Source: CAWCFV01 sp963794995
Lineage (GTDB): Bacteria > Actinomycetota > Actinomycetes > JACCUZ01
NCBI GenBank assembly: GCA_963794995.1
Contig: CAWCFV010000002.1
Span: forward strand, 620,001 to 684,000
DNA length: 64,000 nt
Direction: 5' to 3'
The notes under the pieces were generated by a model that had not been told where the DNA came from, searched no databases, and saw only the letters and a list, made by a program, of their open reading frames with translations. A program made the translations under genes and the position numbers. Position 1 is the stretch's first letter, and each line of letters starts with the position of its first letter. Below are positions 40,792-48,906 of this stretch, piece by piece.

Positions 40792-40797
40792 AGGCTA
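40792..40797 (-). promoter_or_regulatory. Leaderless -10 element for hisH
   Basis: TAGCCT on the minus strand, 7 nt before the hisH GTG. It would allow hisH-priA-ridA-hisF to be transcribed separately from hisDCB. Confidence 0.5.
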
Positions 40798-40851
40798 CGG
40801 GAGCGGCCGGTGGCCGACCGACGGCGACCGGGGTGTGAGAGCCGGCAGGGA

Positions 40852-41709
40852 TCAGAGCGGCTCGAAGATCTCGCGGGGCAGGGGCGGCGACTCGGTGGCG
40901 TCGTCGTCGGTGACAGGCGCCACCCCCGTGGCGAAGCGACGTGCCTCCTCCGGGCCGAGGACGCGGGCCGGCAGCGGGTCGCCCGCGCAGCGGCGGACCA
41001 GCCGGGCGACGGGCAGCCGACGTCCGGACGCCAGGAGCACGAGGTTGCCGAACCGGCGGCCCCGCCACACCCCGGGCTCGGCGACCACGGCGAGCTCGTC
41101 GAACACGCTGCCGTACGTCGCCACCTGGCGGCGGGCATGGGCCAGGCCGCGGCCGCCACCGGTCCCGCGCTGGGCGGGACCGTCCGCGACGTTGACGGCG
41201 ACCACACCTTCCTCCGACAGCAGGCGCCGGACGAGGCGGACCATCTCCACCGAGGTCAGGTGCGCCGGGGTGCGCGCACCGGCGAACACGTCGACGACCA
41301 CCAGGTCCGCCGAGCCGGGTCGCATCCGGTCGACGGCCTCCCGCGCGTCGGCGACCTGGACGGGCACCCGGACGCCTCGCGGCAACGGCAGGTGCTCACG
41401 TACGGCGGCTGCCAGCGACTCGTCGGCGTCGACGGCCCGCTGCCGGGACCCGGGGCGCGTCGTGGCGACGTACCGCGCCAGGGTCAGCGCGCCCGCGCCG
41501 AGGTGGACGGCGCGCAGCGGCTCCCCTGCCGGTGCCAGCTCGTCGACGAGGTGGCCGAGCCAGCGCATGTACTCGAACTCGAGGTGGGTGGGGTCGTCGA
41601 GGTCGACGTGGGACTGCGCGACGCCGTCGACGCTGAGGAAGTAGCCGCGCGGGCGGTGTCCGTCGGCGGAGACGACAGGTGTCACGTCGGCGGAGACGAC
41701 AGGTGTCAC
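40852..41709 (-). CDS. Spermidine synthase-like SAM-fold protein
   Basis: A Rossmann-fold protein of about 285 residues. LRAVHLGAGALTLARYVA is the SAM-binding glycine loop, DADESLAAAVR follows strand 2, and SADLVVVDVFAGAR is strand 4. The GGG[T/S]x-type catalytic loop of true spermidine synthases is not evident, so the product may be different. The N-terminus contains in-frame copies of VVSADVTP encoded by the 24-bp repeat; GTG codons at 41709 and 41685 are alternative starts. It lies between hisB and hisH, which is unexplained. Confidence 0.78.
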   Translation of the reverse strand: MTPVVSADVTPVVSADGHRPRGYFLSVDGVAQSHVDLDDPTHLEFEYMRWLGHLVDELAPAGEPLRAVHLGAGALTLARYVATTRPGSRQRAVDADESLAAAVREHLPLPRGVRVPVQVADAREAVDRMRPGSADLVVVDVFAGARTPAHLTSVEMVRLVRRLLSEEGVVAVNVADGPAQRGTGGGRGLAHARRQVATYGSVFDELAVVAEPGVWRGRRFGNLVLLASGRRLPVARLVRRCAGDPLPARVLGPEEARRFATGVAPVTDDDATESPPLPREIFEPL

Positions 41710-41733
41710 GTCGGCGGAGACGACAGGTGTGGG
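41662..41733. repeat. Three 24-bp tandem repeats at the 5' end of the speE-like gene
   Basis: The unit begins GTCGGCGGAGACGACAGG and ends TGTCAC. Copies lie at 41662-41685, 41686-41709 and 41710-41733; the first two are identical and the third differs only in its last three bases. The length is a multiple of three, so copy-number change would keep the reading frame and alter the N-terminus and the number of GTG starts. Confidence 0.95.
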
Positions 41734-41741
41734 CGTGGGCG

Positions 41742-42329
41742 TCAGAGGCTGCCCTTGGTGGACGGGACACCCGCGACCCGCGGGTCCAGCGCGACCGCGT
41801 CGCGCAGCGCCCGGGCCACCGCCTTGAACTGCGCCTCGACCACGTGGTGCGCGTTGCGTCCGGCGAGCACCCGGACGTGGAGGCACACCTGCGCGGAGGC
41901 GGTGAACGACTCCCAGATGTGGCGGGTGAGCGTGGTGTCGTAGCTGCCGATGAGCTCGACGATCTCGGGCTCGGTGTGCACGACGTAGGGACGGCCGGAG
42001 AGGTCGACGGCCGCCTGGACCAGGGTCTCGTCGAGGGGCACCAGCGCGTCCCCGAAGCGACGGATGCCCGCCTTGTCGCCGAGCGCCTCGCGCAGCGCCT
42101 GGCCGAGCGCGATCGAGGTGTCCTCGACCGTGTGGTGGGCGTCGACCTCGAGGTCACCGACGGTGCGGACCACGAGGTCGAAGCCGCCGTGCTTGCCGAG
42201 CTGGTTGACCATGTGGTCGAAGAAGGGCACGCCCGTCTCGACCTCCGCGCGCCCCGTCCCGTCGAGCTCGAGCTCGACGAGCACCTGCGACTCCTTGGTC
42301 GCCCGCTCGACCTTCGCGTACCTGCTCAC
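41742..42329 (-). CDS. hisB: Imidazoleglycerol-phosphate dehydratase
   Basis: Converts IGP to imidazole acetol phosphate; 195 residues, a monofunctional enzyme with no phosphatase domain. The metal-binding repeats are intact: FFDHMVNQLGKHG, DAHHTVEDTSIALG, and the second half NAHHVVEAQFKAVARAL. The GTG start gives SRYAKVERATKES, as in homologues, and has GGAG 6 nt upstream; an ATG at 42353 with GAGG is an alternative. The two palindromes upstream lie in its leader. Confidence 0.96.
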   Translation of the reverse strand: MSRYAKVERATKESQVLVELELDGTGRAEVETGVPFFDHMVNQLGKHGGFDLVVRTVGDLEVDAHHTVEDTSIALGQALREALGDKAGIRRFGDALVPLDETLVQAAVDLSGRPYVVHTEPEIVELIGSYDTTLTRHIWESFTASAQVCLHVRVLAGRNAHHVVEAQFKAVARALRDAVALDPRVAGVPSTKGSL

Positions 42330-42362
42330 CGTCGGCTCCACCCTCACGTCCATCGTCCTCGC

Positions 42363-42448
42363 GTTGATCACGTCCACGTGGTCAACACATGCCACCTGTG
42401 GCTAGTACGCCACTGTCGGGGTCAGTTGACCACGTCCACGTGATCAAC
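42363..42448. promoter_or_regulatory. Twin 24-bp palindromes between hisC and hisB
   Basis: Copies at 42363-42386 and 42425-42448 differ at only two positions. Each begins GTTGA(T/C)CACGT and ends CACGTG(G/A)TCAAC, so each is itself a near-perfect dyad, and the two also form an inverted repeat. Start-to-start distance is 62 bp, about six helical turns. The second copy encodes the last residues of HisC (DHVDVVN). Either a two-site operator or a large RNA hairpin in the hisCB mRNA is possible. Confidence 0.7.
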
Positions 42449-43564
42449 GCCGTCTGGGGCGGCGCGGTCTGGGGCGGCAGTGGCCAGGCCGTCGCGCAGG
42501 GCGTCGAGGAAGGCCGTCGTCTCGGCCTCGGTCCCCGCGGTGACCCGCAGCCACCCGGGCAGCCCGACGTCGCGCACGAGCACACCCCGGTCCAGCAGGC
42601 CCTGCCAGGTCGCGGCCTGGTCGCCGAACTCGCCGAAGAGGACGAAGTTCGCGTCCGACTCGACGACCTCCAGCCCGAGCGCGGGGATCTCGAGCAGCAG
42701 CCGGTCACGCTGCTCGACCACGGCGGCCACCGAGGCCAGCAGCTCGTCGGCCCGGGCCAGCGCCGCGCGGGCGGCCGCCTGGGTGAGCACCGACAGGTGG
42801 TACGGCAGCCGCACCAGCTGCAGCGCCTGCACGACGAGGGGGTCGCCGGCCAGGTAGCCGAGCCGGGCGGCGGCGAAGGCGAACGCCTTCGACATCGTCC
42901 GGGTCACCACGAGCCGCGGTCGGCCGGGCAGCAGCCGCACGGCCGAGGGGCGGGTGGAGAACTCGGCGTACGCCTCGTCGACGACGACCAGCCCGGGCGC
43001 GGCGTCGTACACCGCCTCGACGACGTCGAGGTCGACCGCGGTGCCGGTCGGGTTGTTCGGCGAGCAGAGGAAGACGACGTCGGGGGCGTGCTCGCGCACG
43101 ACCAGCGCCGCCTGCTGCGGCTCGAGACGGAAGCCGGGCAGCCGCGGGACCGGGAGCCACCCGGTGCCGGTGCCCTGGGCGATCAGCTGGTGCATCGAGT
43201 ACGTCGGGTCGAAGCCCAGCGCCGTGCGCCCCGGCCCGCCGAACGCCTGCAGCAGCTGCTGGAGGACCTCGTTGGAGCCGTTGGCCGCCCACACCATCTC
43301 CGTTGGGACGGACTCGCCGGTCGACCGGGTGAGGTACTCGCCGAGGTCCGCACGCAGCGCGTCGGCGTCCCGGTCGGGGTAGCGGTTCATCTGCTTGGCG
43401 GACTCGGCCACCGCGGCGGCCAGGTCGGCCACCAGACCGGCCGAGGGCGGGTGCGGGTTCTCGTTGGTGTTCAGGCGCACCGGCACGTCGAGCTGCGGGG
43501 CGCCGTACGGGGTGCGCCCCCGCAGGTCGGCCCGCAGCAGGCGGTCGATCTCGTCCGTGGCCAT
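42422..43564 (-). CDS. hisC: Histidinol-phosphate aminotransferase
   Basis: A PLP enzyme of 380 residues that makes histidinol phosphate. Landmarks: VRLNTNENPHPPS at the N-terminus, ANGSNEVLQQLLQAFGG, LCSPNNPTGTAV, VVVDEAYAEFS, and the PLP Lys in TRTMSKAFAFAAARLGYLAG. The ATG lies just beyond the hisD stop; a GTG two codons earlier is an alternative. The C-terminal tail is encoded by one of the two palindromes and is probably not part of the fold. Confidence 0.96.
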   Translation of the reverse strand: MATDEIDRLLRADLRGRTPYGAPQLDVPVRLNTNENPHPPSAGLVADLAAAVAESAKQMNRYPDRDADALRADLGEYLTRSTGESVPTEMVWAANGSNEVLQQLLQAFGGPGRTALGFDPTYSMHQLIAQGTGTGWLPVPRLPGFRLEPQQAALVVREHAPDVVFLCSPNNPTGTAVDLDVVEAVYDAAPGLVVVDEAYAEFSTRPSAVRLLPGRPRLVVTRTMSKAFAFAAARLGYLAGDPLVVQALQLVRLPYHLSVLTQAAARAALARADELLASVAAVVEQRDRLLLEIPALGLEVVESDANFVLFGEFGDQAATWQGLLDRGVLVRDVGLPGWLRVTAGTEAETTAFLDALRDGLATAAPDRAAPDGVDHVDVVN

Positions 43565-43570
43565 CGGCAC

Positions 43571-44875
43571 CTACCGCGGCACGCGGGCGCGCACCGCATC
43601 GACGTGCGCGACGAGGTCCTCTGCTCCACCGAGCGCGTCGACGTGCGGCGCCACCTCGGCGAGCGCGGCCCGGTCGTACTCCACGACGTGCACGCAGCGC
43701 AGGAACGACTGCACCGACAGCCCGCCGGTGTGCCGTGCCGTACCACCGGTCGGCAGGACGTGGTTGGAGCCCGCGAGGTAGTCGCCGAGCGACACCGGCG
43801 AGAAGGGGCCGACGAAGACCGCACCGGCGTTGGTGACCCGGTCGGCCCACTGCCGCGCGTCGCGGGTGACGACCTCGAGGTGCTCGGCCGCCCACTCGTC
43901 GACGACGGCGAGGCCCTGCTCGAGGTCGTCCACGAGGACGTACGCCGACTGCGACCCGAGCGCGGCCTCGACCCGCTCACGGTGCCGGGTCGCAGGCACC
44001 TGCACGGCCAGCTCGGCGTCGACCTTGTCCAGCAGCGCCTCGTCCGTCGTGACGAGCAGGCAGGACGCGTTGGCGTCGTGCTCGGCCTGGGCCACCAGGT
44101 CGGCCGCGACGAAGCGCGGGTCGGCGGTGTCGTCGGCGAGGACGGCGATCTCGGTCGGCCCGGCCTCGGAGTCGATGCCGACGACGCCGCGCAGCAGCCG
44201 CTTGGCCGAGGCCACGTAGACGTTGCCCGGACCCATGACGAGGTCGGTGGGCCGGCAGTCGTCGGTGCCGTGGGCGAACATCGCGACCGCCTGCGCACCG
44301 CCGACGGCGTGCACCTCGTCGATGCCGAGCAGGGCGCAGGCCGCGAGCACCACCGGGTGCGGCAGTCCGTCGTTGTCCTTCTGCGGCGGGCTCGCGACGG
44401 CCATCGACCGGACCCCCGCCACCTGCGCGGGCACGACGTCCATGACGACCGACGAGGGGTAGGCCACCAGCCCGCCGGGGACGTACAGCCCGACCCGGCG
44501 GACCGGGACCCAGCGCTCGGTGACGCTGCCCCCCGGGGCCACCTCGACGACGGCGTCCTCACGGCGCTGGGCCTCGTGCACCCGCCGGGCCCGCCGGGCG
44601 GCCTCCTCGAGGGCGGCGCGCACCGCGGGGTCCAGGGCGTCCAGCGCCGCCGCGAGGGCGTCGGCGGGCACCCGGGTCGACTCGAGGTCGACCCCGTCGA
44701 GCCGCCGGGTCCACTCGCGCACGGCGGCCGCCCCGCGCCGCCGGACGTCCTCACAGATCGGTCGGACCACGTCGAGCGCCACCTCGACGTCGAGCGAGGC
44801 ACGGGGGAGCACGTCGCGGTAGCCAGCCCCTGCCGCCGCACCGCGCAGGTCGACCCGGGTGATCACTGTCGTCAC
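43571..44875 (-). CDS. hisD: Histidinol dehydrogenase
   Basis: The last two oxidations of histidine synthesis, NAD and zinc dependent; 434 residues. Signatures: VGLYVPGGLVAYPSSVVMDVVPA, DLVMGPGNVYVASAKRLL, AEHDANASCLLVT, and SNHVLPTGGTARHTGGLSV, whose residues bind zinc and substrate. TAGACT (44883-44888) lies 7 nt before the GTG, so this is probably the leaderless head of hisDCB. Confidence 0.97.
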   Translation of the reverse strand: MTTVITRVDLRGAAAGAGYRDVLPRASLDVEVALDVVRPICEDVRRRGAAAVREWTRRLDGVDLESTRVPADALAAALDALDPAVRAALEEAARRARRVHEAQRREDAVVEVAPGGSVTERWVPVRRVGLYVPGGLVAYPSSVVMDVVPAQVAGVRSMAVASPPQKDNDGLPHPVVLAACALLGIDEVHAVGGAQAVAMFAHGTDDCRPTDLVMGPGNVYVASAKRLLRGVVGIDSEAGPTEIAVLADDTADPRFVAADLVAQAEHDANASCLLVTTDEALLDKVDAELAVQVPATRHRERVEAALGSQSAYVLVDDLEQGLAVVDEWAAEHLEVVTRDARQWADRVTNAGAVFVGPFSPVSLGDYLAGSNHVLPTGGTARHTGGLSVQSFLRCVHVVEYDRAALAEVAPHVDALGGAEDLVAHVDAVRARVPR

Positions 44876-44882
44876 GGCCCCG

Positions 44883-44888
44883 AGTCTA
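44883..44888 (-). promoter_or_regulatory. Leaderless -10 element for hisD
   Basis: TAGACT on the minus strand, 7 nt before the hisD GTG. It is the likely main promoter of the his cluster. Confidence 0.55.
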
Positions 44889-44987
44889 CGAACCGGTGCC
44901 CGCACACCCTCCCGGCGTTCCAGCCTGCGGTCCCGACCCGGCTACCTCCGGCACCTCGACGGCCAGGCACACCCCACCCGCTCCGCA

Positions 44988-44993
44988 TAGGCT
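44988..44993 (+). promoter_or_regulatory. Leaderless -10 element for the Lon-N protein
   Basis: TAGGCT lies 7 nt before the GTG at 45001. It is divergent from the hisD promoter about 100 bp away. Confidence 0.55.
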
Positions 44994-45000
44994 CCGAGCC

Positions 45001-45645
45001 GTGAGCCGGCTGCCGCTGTTCCCCCTCGGCACCGTGCTGTTCCCCGGCGTGCTGCTCCCCCTGCACGTCTTCGAGGAGCGCTACCGGCAGCTGGTCGCCG
45101 ACCTGCTCGCGACGGCCCACGAGGAGCGCGCCTTCGGCGTCGTCGCGATCCGCGAGGGGCACGAGGTGGGCGTCGACGGTGTCCGCGCCCTGCACGCCGT
45201 CGGCTGCGTCGCCCGGTTGAGGCGGGTGGAGCCGTACGCCGACGGCCGGTTCGACGTGGTCACGACCGGGACGCAACGCTTCCGGCTGGACTCCCTCGAC
45301 GACGGGAAGCAGTACCTCCAGGGCGAGGTCACGCTGCTCGACGACCGCGACGGCACCGGGGCGGACGAGCTGGCGGTGGCGGTCGCGCGCGCCTGGCAGG
45401 GCTACCGGGACGCCCTGGGCAGCACGGACGAGGAGGTGCCCGACGACGCCCGCGCGCTGTCCTACCTCGTCGCCGCCGGCACGGTGCTCGACCTGGCCGA
45501 GAAGCAGCGGCTGCTCGAGGCCGAGGACACCGCGACCCGGCTGGCCCGGGAGCTGGCGCTGCTGCGCCGGGAAACGGCGCTGCTGGGGATGCTGCCGTCG
45601 CTGCCCGCCGTCGAGCTCACCCGCGCCCCGGCGAGCCCGAACTGA
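45001..45645 (+). CDS. Lon N-terminal (substrate-binding) domain protein
   Basis: A 214-residue protein consisting only of the PUA-like Lon substrate domain; there is no ATPase or protease part. The opening LPLFPLGTVLFPGVLLPLHVFEERYR is diagnostic, and FGVVAIREGHEVG and GRFDVVTTGTQRFRL follow. Such stand-alone proteins are common in actinobacteria; the role is unclear. It overlaps the YbaK gene by 4 bp. Confidence 0.93.
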   Translation: MSRLPLFPLGTVLFPGVLLPLHVFEERYRQLVADLLATAHEERAFGVVAIREGHEVGVDGVRALHAVGCVARLRRVEPYADGRFDVVTTGTQRFRLDSLDDGKQYLQGEVTLLDDRDGTGADELAVAVARAWQGYRDALGSTDEEVPDDARALSYLVAAGTVLDLAEKQRLLEAEDTATRLARELALLRRETALLGMLPSLPAVELTRAPASPN

Positions 45646-46133
45646 GCCGGCGGTCATCGGCCGGTGGCACGCCGGCCACCCTCGCGCTGGGCAGGGCCGG
45701 CGTGGAGTTCACCCTGCACCCGTACGAGCACGTCGCGGGCGCCGCGTCCTACGGCGGCGAGGCCGCGGACGCCCTGGGCCTGTCCCCCCACGAGGTGTTC
45801 AAGACGTTGATCGCACGGGTGGACGCGGCACTGGTCACGGCAGTGGTGCCGGTGGGCGGGAGCCTGGACCTCAAGGCGCTCGCAGCCGCGGTCGGAGGCA
45901 AGCGCGCCGCGATGGCGGAGCCGGCGGACGCCGAGCGCGCCACCGGCTACGTGCTCGGTGGGATCAGCCCGCTGGGTCAGCGCAGCCGGCTGGTCACGGT
46001 GGTCGACGCGTCGGTGCTCGACCTCGCCGCCGTCTACGTCTCGGCCGGTCGCCGCGGCCTGCAGGTGCGCCTGGCACCCGCGGACCTGCTGCGGGTCAGT
46101 GCGGCGCGGACGGCTCCCCTGCGCCGGGCCTGA
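45642..46133 (+). CDS. ybaK: Cys-tRNA(Pro) deacylase, YbaK/EbsC type, probable CTG start
   Basis: Hydrolyses mischarged Cys-tRNA(Pro). The core is intact: HEVFKTLIARVDAALVTAVVP, the catalytic Lys-containing GGKRAAMAEPADAERATGYVLGG, and ISPLGQ. The family N-terminus TPATLALGRAGVEFTLHPYEH aligns with E. coli YbaK but lies upstream of the first GTG (45702). The only start that covers it is a CTG at 45642, which overlaps the preceding stop as CTGA. That gives 163 residues. The GTG at 45702 would cut off the first strand. The gene overlaps the convergent DUF2567 gene by 38 bp. Confidence 0.85.
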   Translation: MSRRSSAGGTPATLALGRAGVEFTLHPYEHVAGAASYGGEAADALGLSPHEVFKTLIARVDAALVTAVVPVGGSLDLKALAAAVGGKRAAMAEPADAERATGYVLGGISPLGQRSRLVTVVDASVLDLAAVYVSAGRRGLQVRLAPADLLRVSAARTAPLRRA

Positions 46134-46725
46134 CCTCGCCGGTCGCGCCGCCGTCGGGGTCCTCGATGTCGTGGTCCTCGGCGTCGTGGTCCTCGATGTC
46201 GTGGTCCTCGGCGTCGTGGTCCTCGGCGTGCTCCCCCGCGTCCGCCCCGGCCGACACCGCGAAGTAGGTGATGACCGCGCCGATCGGCCAGCCGAGCAGG
46301 ACGGCGTACGCCGAGAGGTCGAGCGGTGCCGAGAAGCGCGCGCCGACCTCGAGCCCGCGCGCGGTCGCCTCGAGAGCCTCGGGCCCGAGCAGGTGCCCCA
46401 CCTGCCAGGCCACGAGCGAGCCGAGCAGCCCGCCCGTCACGAGGGACAGCAGCGGCCCGACCCGGCCCGGCCGGGTGCGCAGGTAGACGACCAGTGCCAC
46501 CGCGATGCCGACGCCCAGCGCCAGCACGGCGAACCAGCCGTCGGCCGCGACCGCCGCCTCGTCGGCCTCGCCCCCGGCGCGGTAGACGCCGTCGGCGCGC
46601 TTCTCGACGGGGCTCAGCGGGGCCAGCCACCACCACACGATGCCGAAGGGCACGCCGGCGACGGCCGAGGCCGCCACGACCGCTGCGGCGACCCGCAGCT
46701 CTCCGACGGCCTCGCGCGGACTCAG
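46096..46725 (-). CDS. DUF2567 membrane protein, probable CTG start
   Basis: A protein of about 209 residues with four hydrophobic segments: VAAAVVAASAVAGVPFGIVWWWLAP opens it, and GPLLSLVTGGLLGSLVAWQVGHLLG and YAVLLGWPIGAVITYF follow, as in DUF2567. The C-terminus is a repeated acidic and His-rich tail (AEDHDAEDHDIEDHD). No ATG, GTG or TTG precedes the first helix; a CTG at 46725 overlapping the DUF3352 stop as CTGA fits best. An internal GTG would remove most of helix 1. Confidence 0.78.
   Translation of the reverse strand: MSPREAVGELRVAAAVVAASAVAGVPFGIVWWWLAPLSPVEKRADGVYRAGGEADEAAVAADGWFAVLALGVGIAVALVVYLRTRPGRVGPLLSLVTGGLLGSLVAWQVGHLLGPEALEATARGLEVGARFSAPLDLSAYAVLLGWPIGAVITYFAVSAGADAGEHAEDHDAEDHDIEDHDAEDHDIEDPDGGATGEVRPGAGEPSAPH
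46161..46228. repeat. 15-bp tandem repeats encoding an EDHD tail
   Basis: Four and a half copies of CCTCG(AT/GC)GTCGTGGT run in tandem, alternating AT and GC at two positions so that the true period is 30 bp. They encode the (A/I)EDHD repeats at the C-terminus of the DUF2567 protein. Confidence 0.9.
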
Positions 46726-48245
46726 TGCGCCACCAGCCGTACCCGGAAGGCTGCCGCGTCCGCAGCGTCGCCGCTGACGGTCACCCCGATGCCGTCGATC
46801 GGCTCGAGGTCGGGGTCGACCTCGCCGAGGCCGAAGATCCCCCAGACCGCCGCCGGGGCCACCCAGAGCGCGGCGTCGGCGTCGTCGAGGTCCGGAAGCG
46901 CCCTGCGGAAGCCGTCGACCTCGCCCAGCGACCCGCCGGCTGCCATCCGGTCGGCCTGCGCGTCGGAGGTGGCGAGCACCAGGTCGCCGCCGACCTGGCG
47001 GCGGACGAGGCCGAGGGCGCCGAGCTGCCGGCCGGCCGGGCCGGACGCCGCAGCCAGCCGGTCCAGGAGCCGCTGGGCCTCGTCCACGTCGGTGGTGATG
47101 CGGGCCCCGACGTCGACCTGGCCCCCTGAGGCGGAGTCGACGGCCAGCAGGAGGTTGTCGCCGAGCAGGGTGGCGAGGTCGTCGGGCAGCGACAGGCCGA
47201 GCTCGGACCGGAGGCTCTCGCCGCCGCCGAGGAACGGCCCGAGGCCCTCCCACATCGTCGGGGCGAGCAGCTCACCGTCGGCCAGTCCCGCCGCGGCGGC
47301 CGTGGTCTCGGGCAGCTCGGCCATCCCCCGCACACCGTGCTCGGCCCAGCCCGCGTCCTCGACGTCGCTCGCCCGCCCGACCAGCTCGAAGACGTCCGGT
47401 CCGTCGAAGCGCGCGACGAGGGTGGTCCGACCGGTGCCGAGGCCGGCTCCGGCGACGCCGGGCACGAGGCCGAGGCCACCCATCGCCTCACCCGCGCGGG
47501 CCAGGTCGAACCAGGCCAGGGCGACCCCCGAGTCCAGTGCGGCGACGTCGGCGGCGTAGTGCTCGTCCTCGGCGAGGGGGCGTTCGGCAGCTCGTGCGGC
47601 GACCGCATCGGCCGCTTCGGCGTCCTCGGCGAGCAGGGCGTAGTCGCCGGCGAAGGACCACCCGACCGGCGCGTCGGCGGCGCCAACACGGGCCACGGTC
47701 GCGAGCCGGCGCAGTCCGGTGTCGGCGGCGGCCTGGTCGGTGACCTGGAGCGCGACGACCACCGTCGGCTCGGCATCCGGCCCGGCGGCGTCGTCCCCCG
47801 GGTACGCGGCGAAGGCGACCCGCTTGCCGAGCCACGGCGAGACCTCGGCGTCGAAGTCGACGTCGCTCCAGCCGACCTCGTCGGCGACGGCGTCGAACAG
47901 CACCTCGCGCAGGTCGCCGTCCAGGGGCACCCGCTTGCGGAGGGTCGGGAACTTGCGCAGGAAGCGGAAGGCGTCGAGCTTCTGCGTCGCCGCCGGGTCG
48001 AGGTCCACCGACACCACGGCGAGCGCCCCTGCGGGAAGGACGTCGGCCGGCTGCTGCCCCCCGCCGGAGAGCGCGCCGACGGCGTACGTGACGCCACCGA
48101 GCAGGGCGAGGACCAGCACCGCGACGCCACCCACGAGCGGCCAGGGCGTCCGGCGTCCGGACTCGTCGGGCCGGGCTGCGAGGACGTCGGGGGCCGCGCT
48201 GCCCCACGCCGGCTGGGCCGGGTCGTTCGGCGTCTCGATGCTCAC
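46722..48245 (-). CDS. DUF3352 domain protein
   Basis: A 507-residue protein. A short cytoplasmic N-terminus is followed by one membrane helix (PLVGGVAVLVLALLGGVTYAVG) and a large extracytoplasmic domain that begins ADVLPAGALAVVSVDLDPAATQK, the DUF3352 hallmark. The domain contains repeated alpha/beta units with ALQVTD and GDYALLAEDAEAADAV. GGGAG lies 6 nt before the GTG start. It is followed directly by the DUF2567 gene. Function is unknown. Confidence 0.88.
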   Translation of the reverse strand: MSIETPNDPAQPAWGSAAPDVLAARPDESGRRTPWPLVGGVAVLVLALLGGVTYAVGALSGGGQQPADVLPAGALAVVSVDLDPAATQKLDAFRFLRKFPTLRKRVPLDGDLREVLFDAVADEVGWSDVDFDAEVSPWLGKRVAFAAYPGDDAAGPDAEPTVVVALQVTDQAAADTGLRRLATVARVGAADAPVGWSFAGDYALLAEDAEAADAVAARAAERPLAEDEHYAADVAALDSGVALAWFDLARAGEAMGGLGLVPGVAGAGLGTGRTTLVARFDGPDVFELVGRASDVEDAGWAEHGVRGMAELPETTAAAAGLADGELLAPTMWEGLGPFLGGGESLRSELGLSLPDDLATLLGDNLLLAVDSASGGQVDVGARITTDVDEAQRLLDRLAAASGPAGRQLGALGLVRRQVGGDLVLATSDAQADRMAAGGSLGEVDGFRRALPDLDDADAALWVAPAAVWGIFGLGEVDPDLEPIDGIGVTVSGDAADAAAFRVRLVAH

Positions 48246-48327
48246 GGTGGGGCTCCCAGGGGGCTGGTGCGACGGCGGAGCCGGCGCCTCCCGAGGGTAT
48301 CGGCGCGACCACCGGCGGTGCTTGAGG

Positions 48328-48906
48328 TCAGACCGGCGCGGGGACCGGTTCGGCAGGGGCGGCGGGCGGCTCCCAGGCGGGGACCAGCCGCGAGCGGCAG
48401 ACGCGGTGGGCGCCCCACCCGACGCCGAGGACGATGAGCACGTCCCCGACGGAGAACACGTTGGCCAGCGGGACGCCGGCCGGGATGGCGAAGACGTCGC
48501 CCAGGAACCCCAGGCGCGGGTCGGCGAGCACGCCGGAGTTGACGAACTCACCGGGCGGCAGGTGGATCCCGGCGGTCTCCAGGGCCGTCCGCGACGCCGG
48601 CAGGGTGCCGCCGTTCAGGGCGATGGTGACGCCGTTGCAGGCGGCACCGGCGGCGACGAGGAGCAGCCCCGGGACGTGCCGGTTGAGCGCGACGAACAGG
48701 CCGGCCACGACGTAGGTGGCCAGGTGCACGCCGGAGAGCAGCGCGCGGTCCGCACCCGGGACCACCTCGATGGCCACGACCTGGGCAGCGAGCGCCGCGA
48801 GGACGATCCAGGTGTGCCGGAACCGCACGTCGCCCAGCCGCCGCAACGACCCTCCGGCGAGCACCGGGGAGAGCAGGGCGAGCAGGCCCATCACCGGGAT
48901 GATCAC
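48328..48906 (-). CDS. DUF5317 membrane protein
   Basis: A 192-residue protein with five hydrophobic segments. The family pattern is visible in GGSLRRLGDVRFRHTWIVLAALAAQ, NRHVPGLLLVAAGAACNGVTIALNGGTLPAS, and FLGDVFAIPAGVPLANVFSVGDVLIVLGV. The GTG overlaps the GGDEF-EAL stop as GTGA, so it is translated with that protein. Function is unknown. Confidence 0.88.
   Translation of the reverse strand: MIIPVMGLLALLSPVLAGGSLRRLGDVRFRHTWIVLAALAAQVVAIEVVPGADRALLSGVHLATYVVAGLFVALNRHVPGLLLVAAGAACNGVTIALNGGTLPASRTALETAGIHLPPGEFVNSGVLADPRLGFLGDVFAIPAGVPLANVFSVGDVLIVLGVGWGAHRVCRSRLVPAWEPPAAPAEPVPAPV

Noticed and set aside
41662..41733. CRISPR-like array
   Set aside because: The three 24-bp repeats are directly adjacent without spacers and keep a coding frame.
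42363..42448. Insertion sequence or transposon ends between hisC and hisB
   Set aside because: The interval is only 38 bp with no coding content, and the repeats are dyads in their own right, so an operator or RNA structure is more likely.
42389..45004. An 871-codon open frame opposite hisC and hisD
   Set aside because: Antisense shadow; both his genes have intact catalytic motifs.
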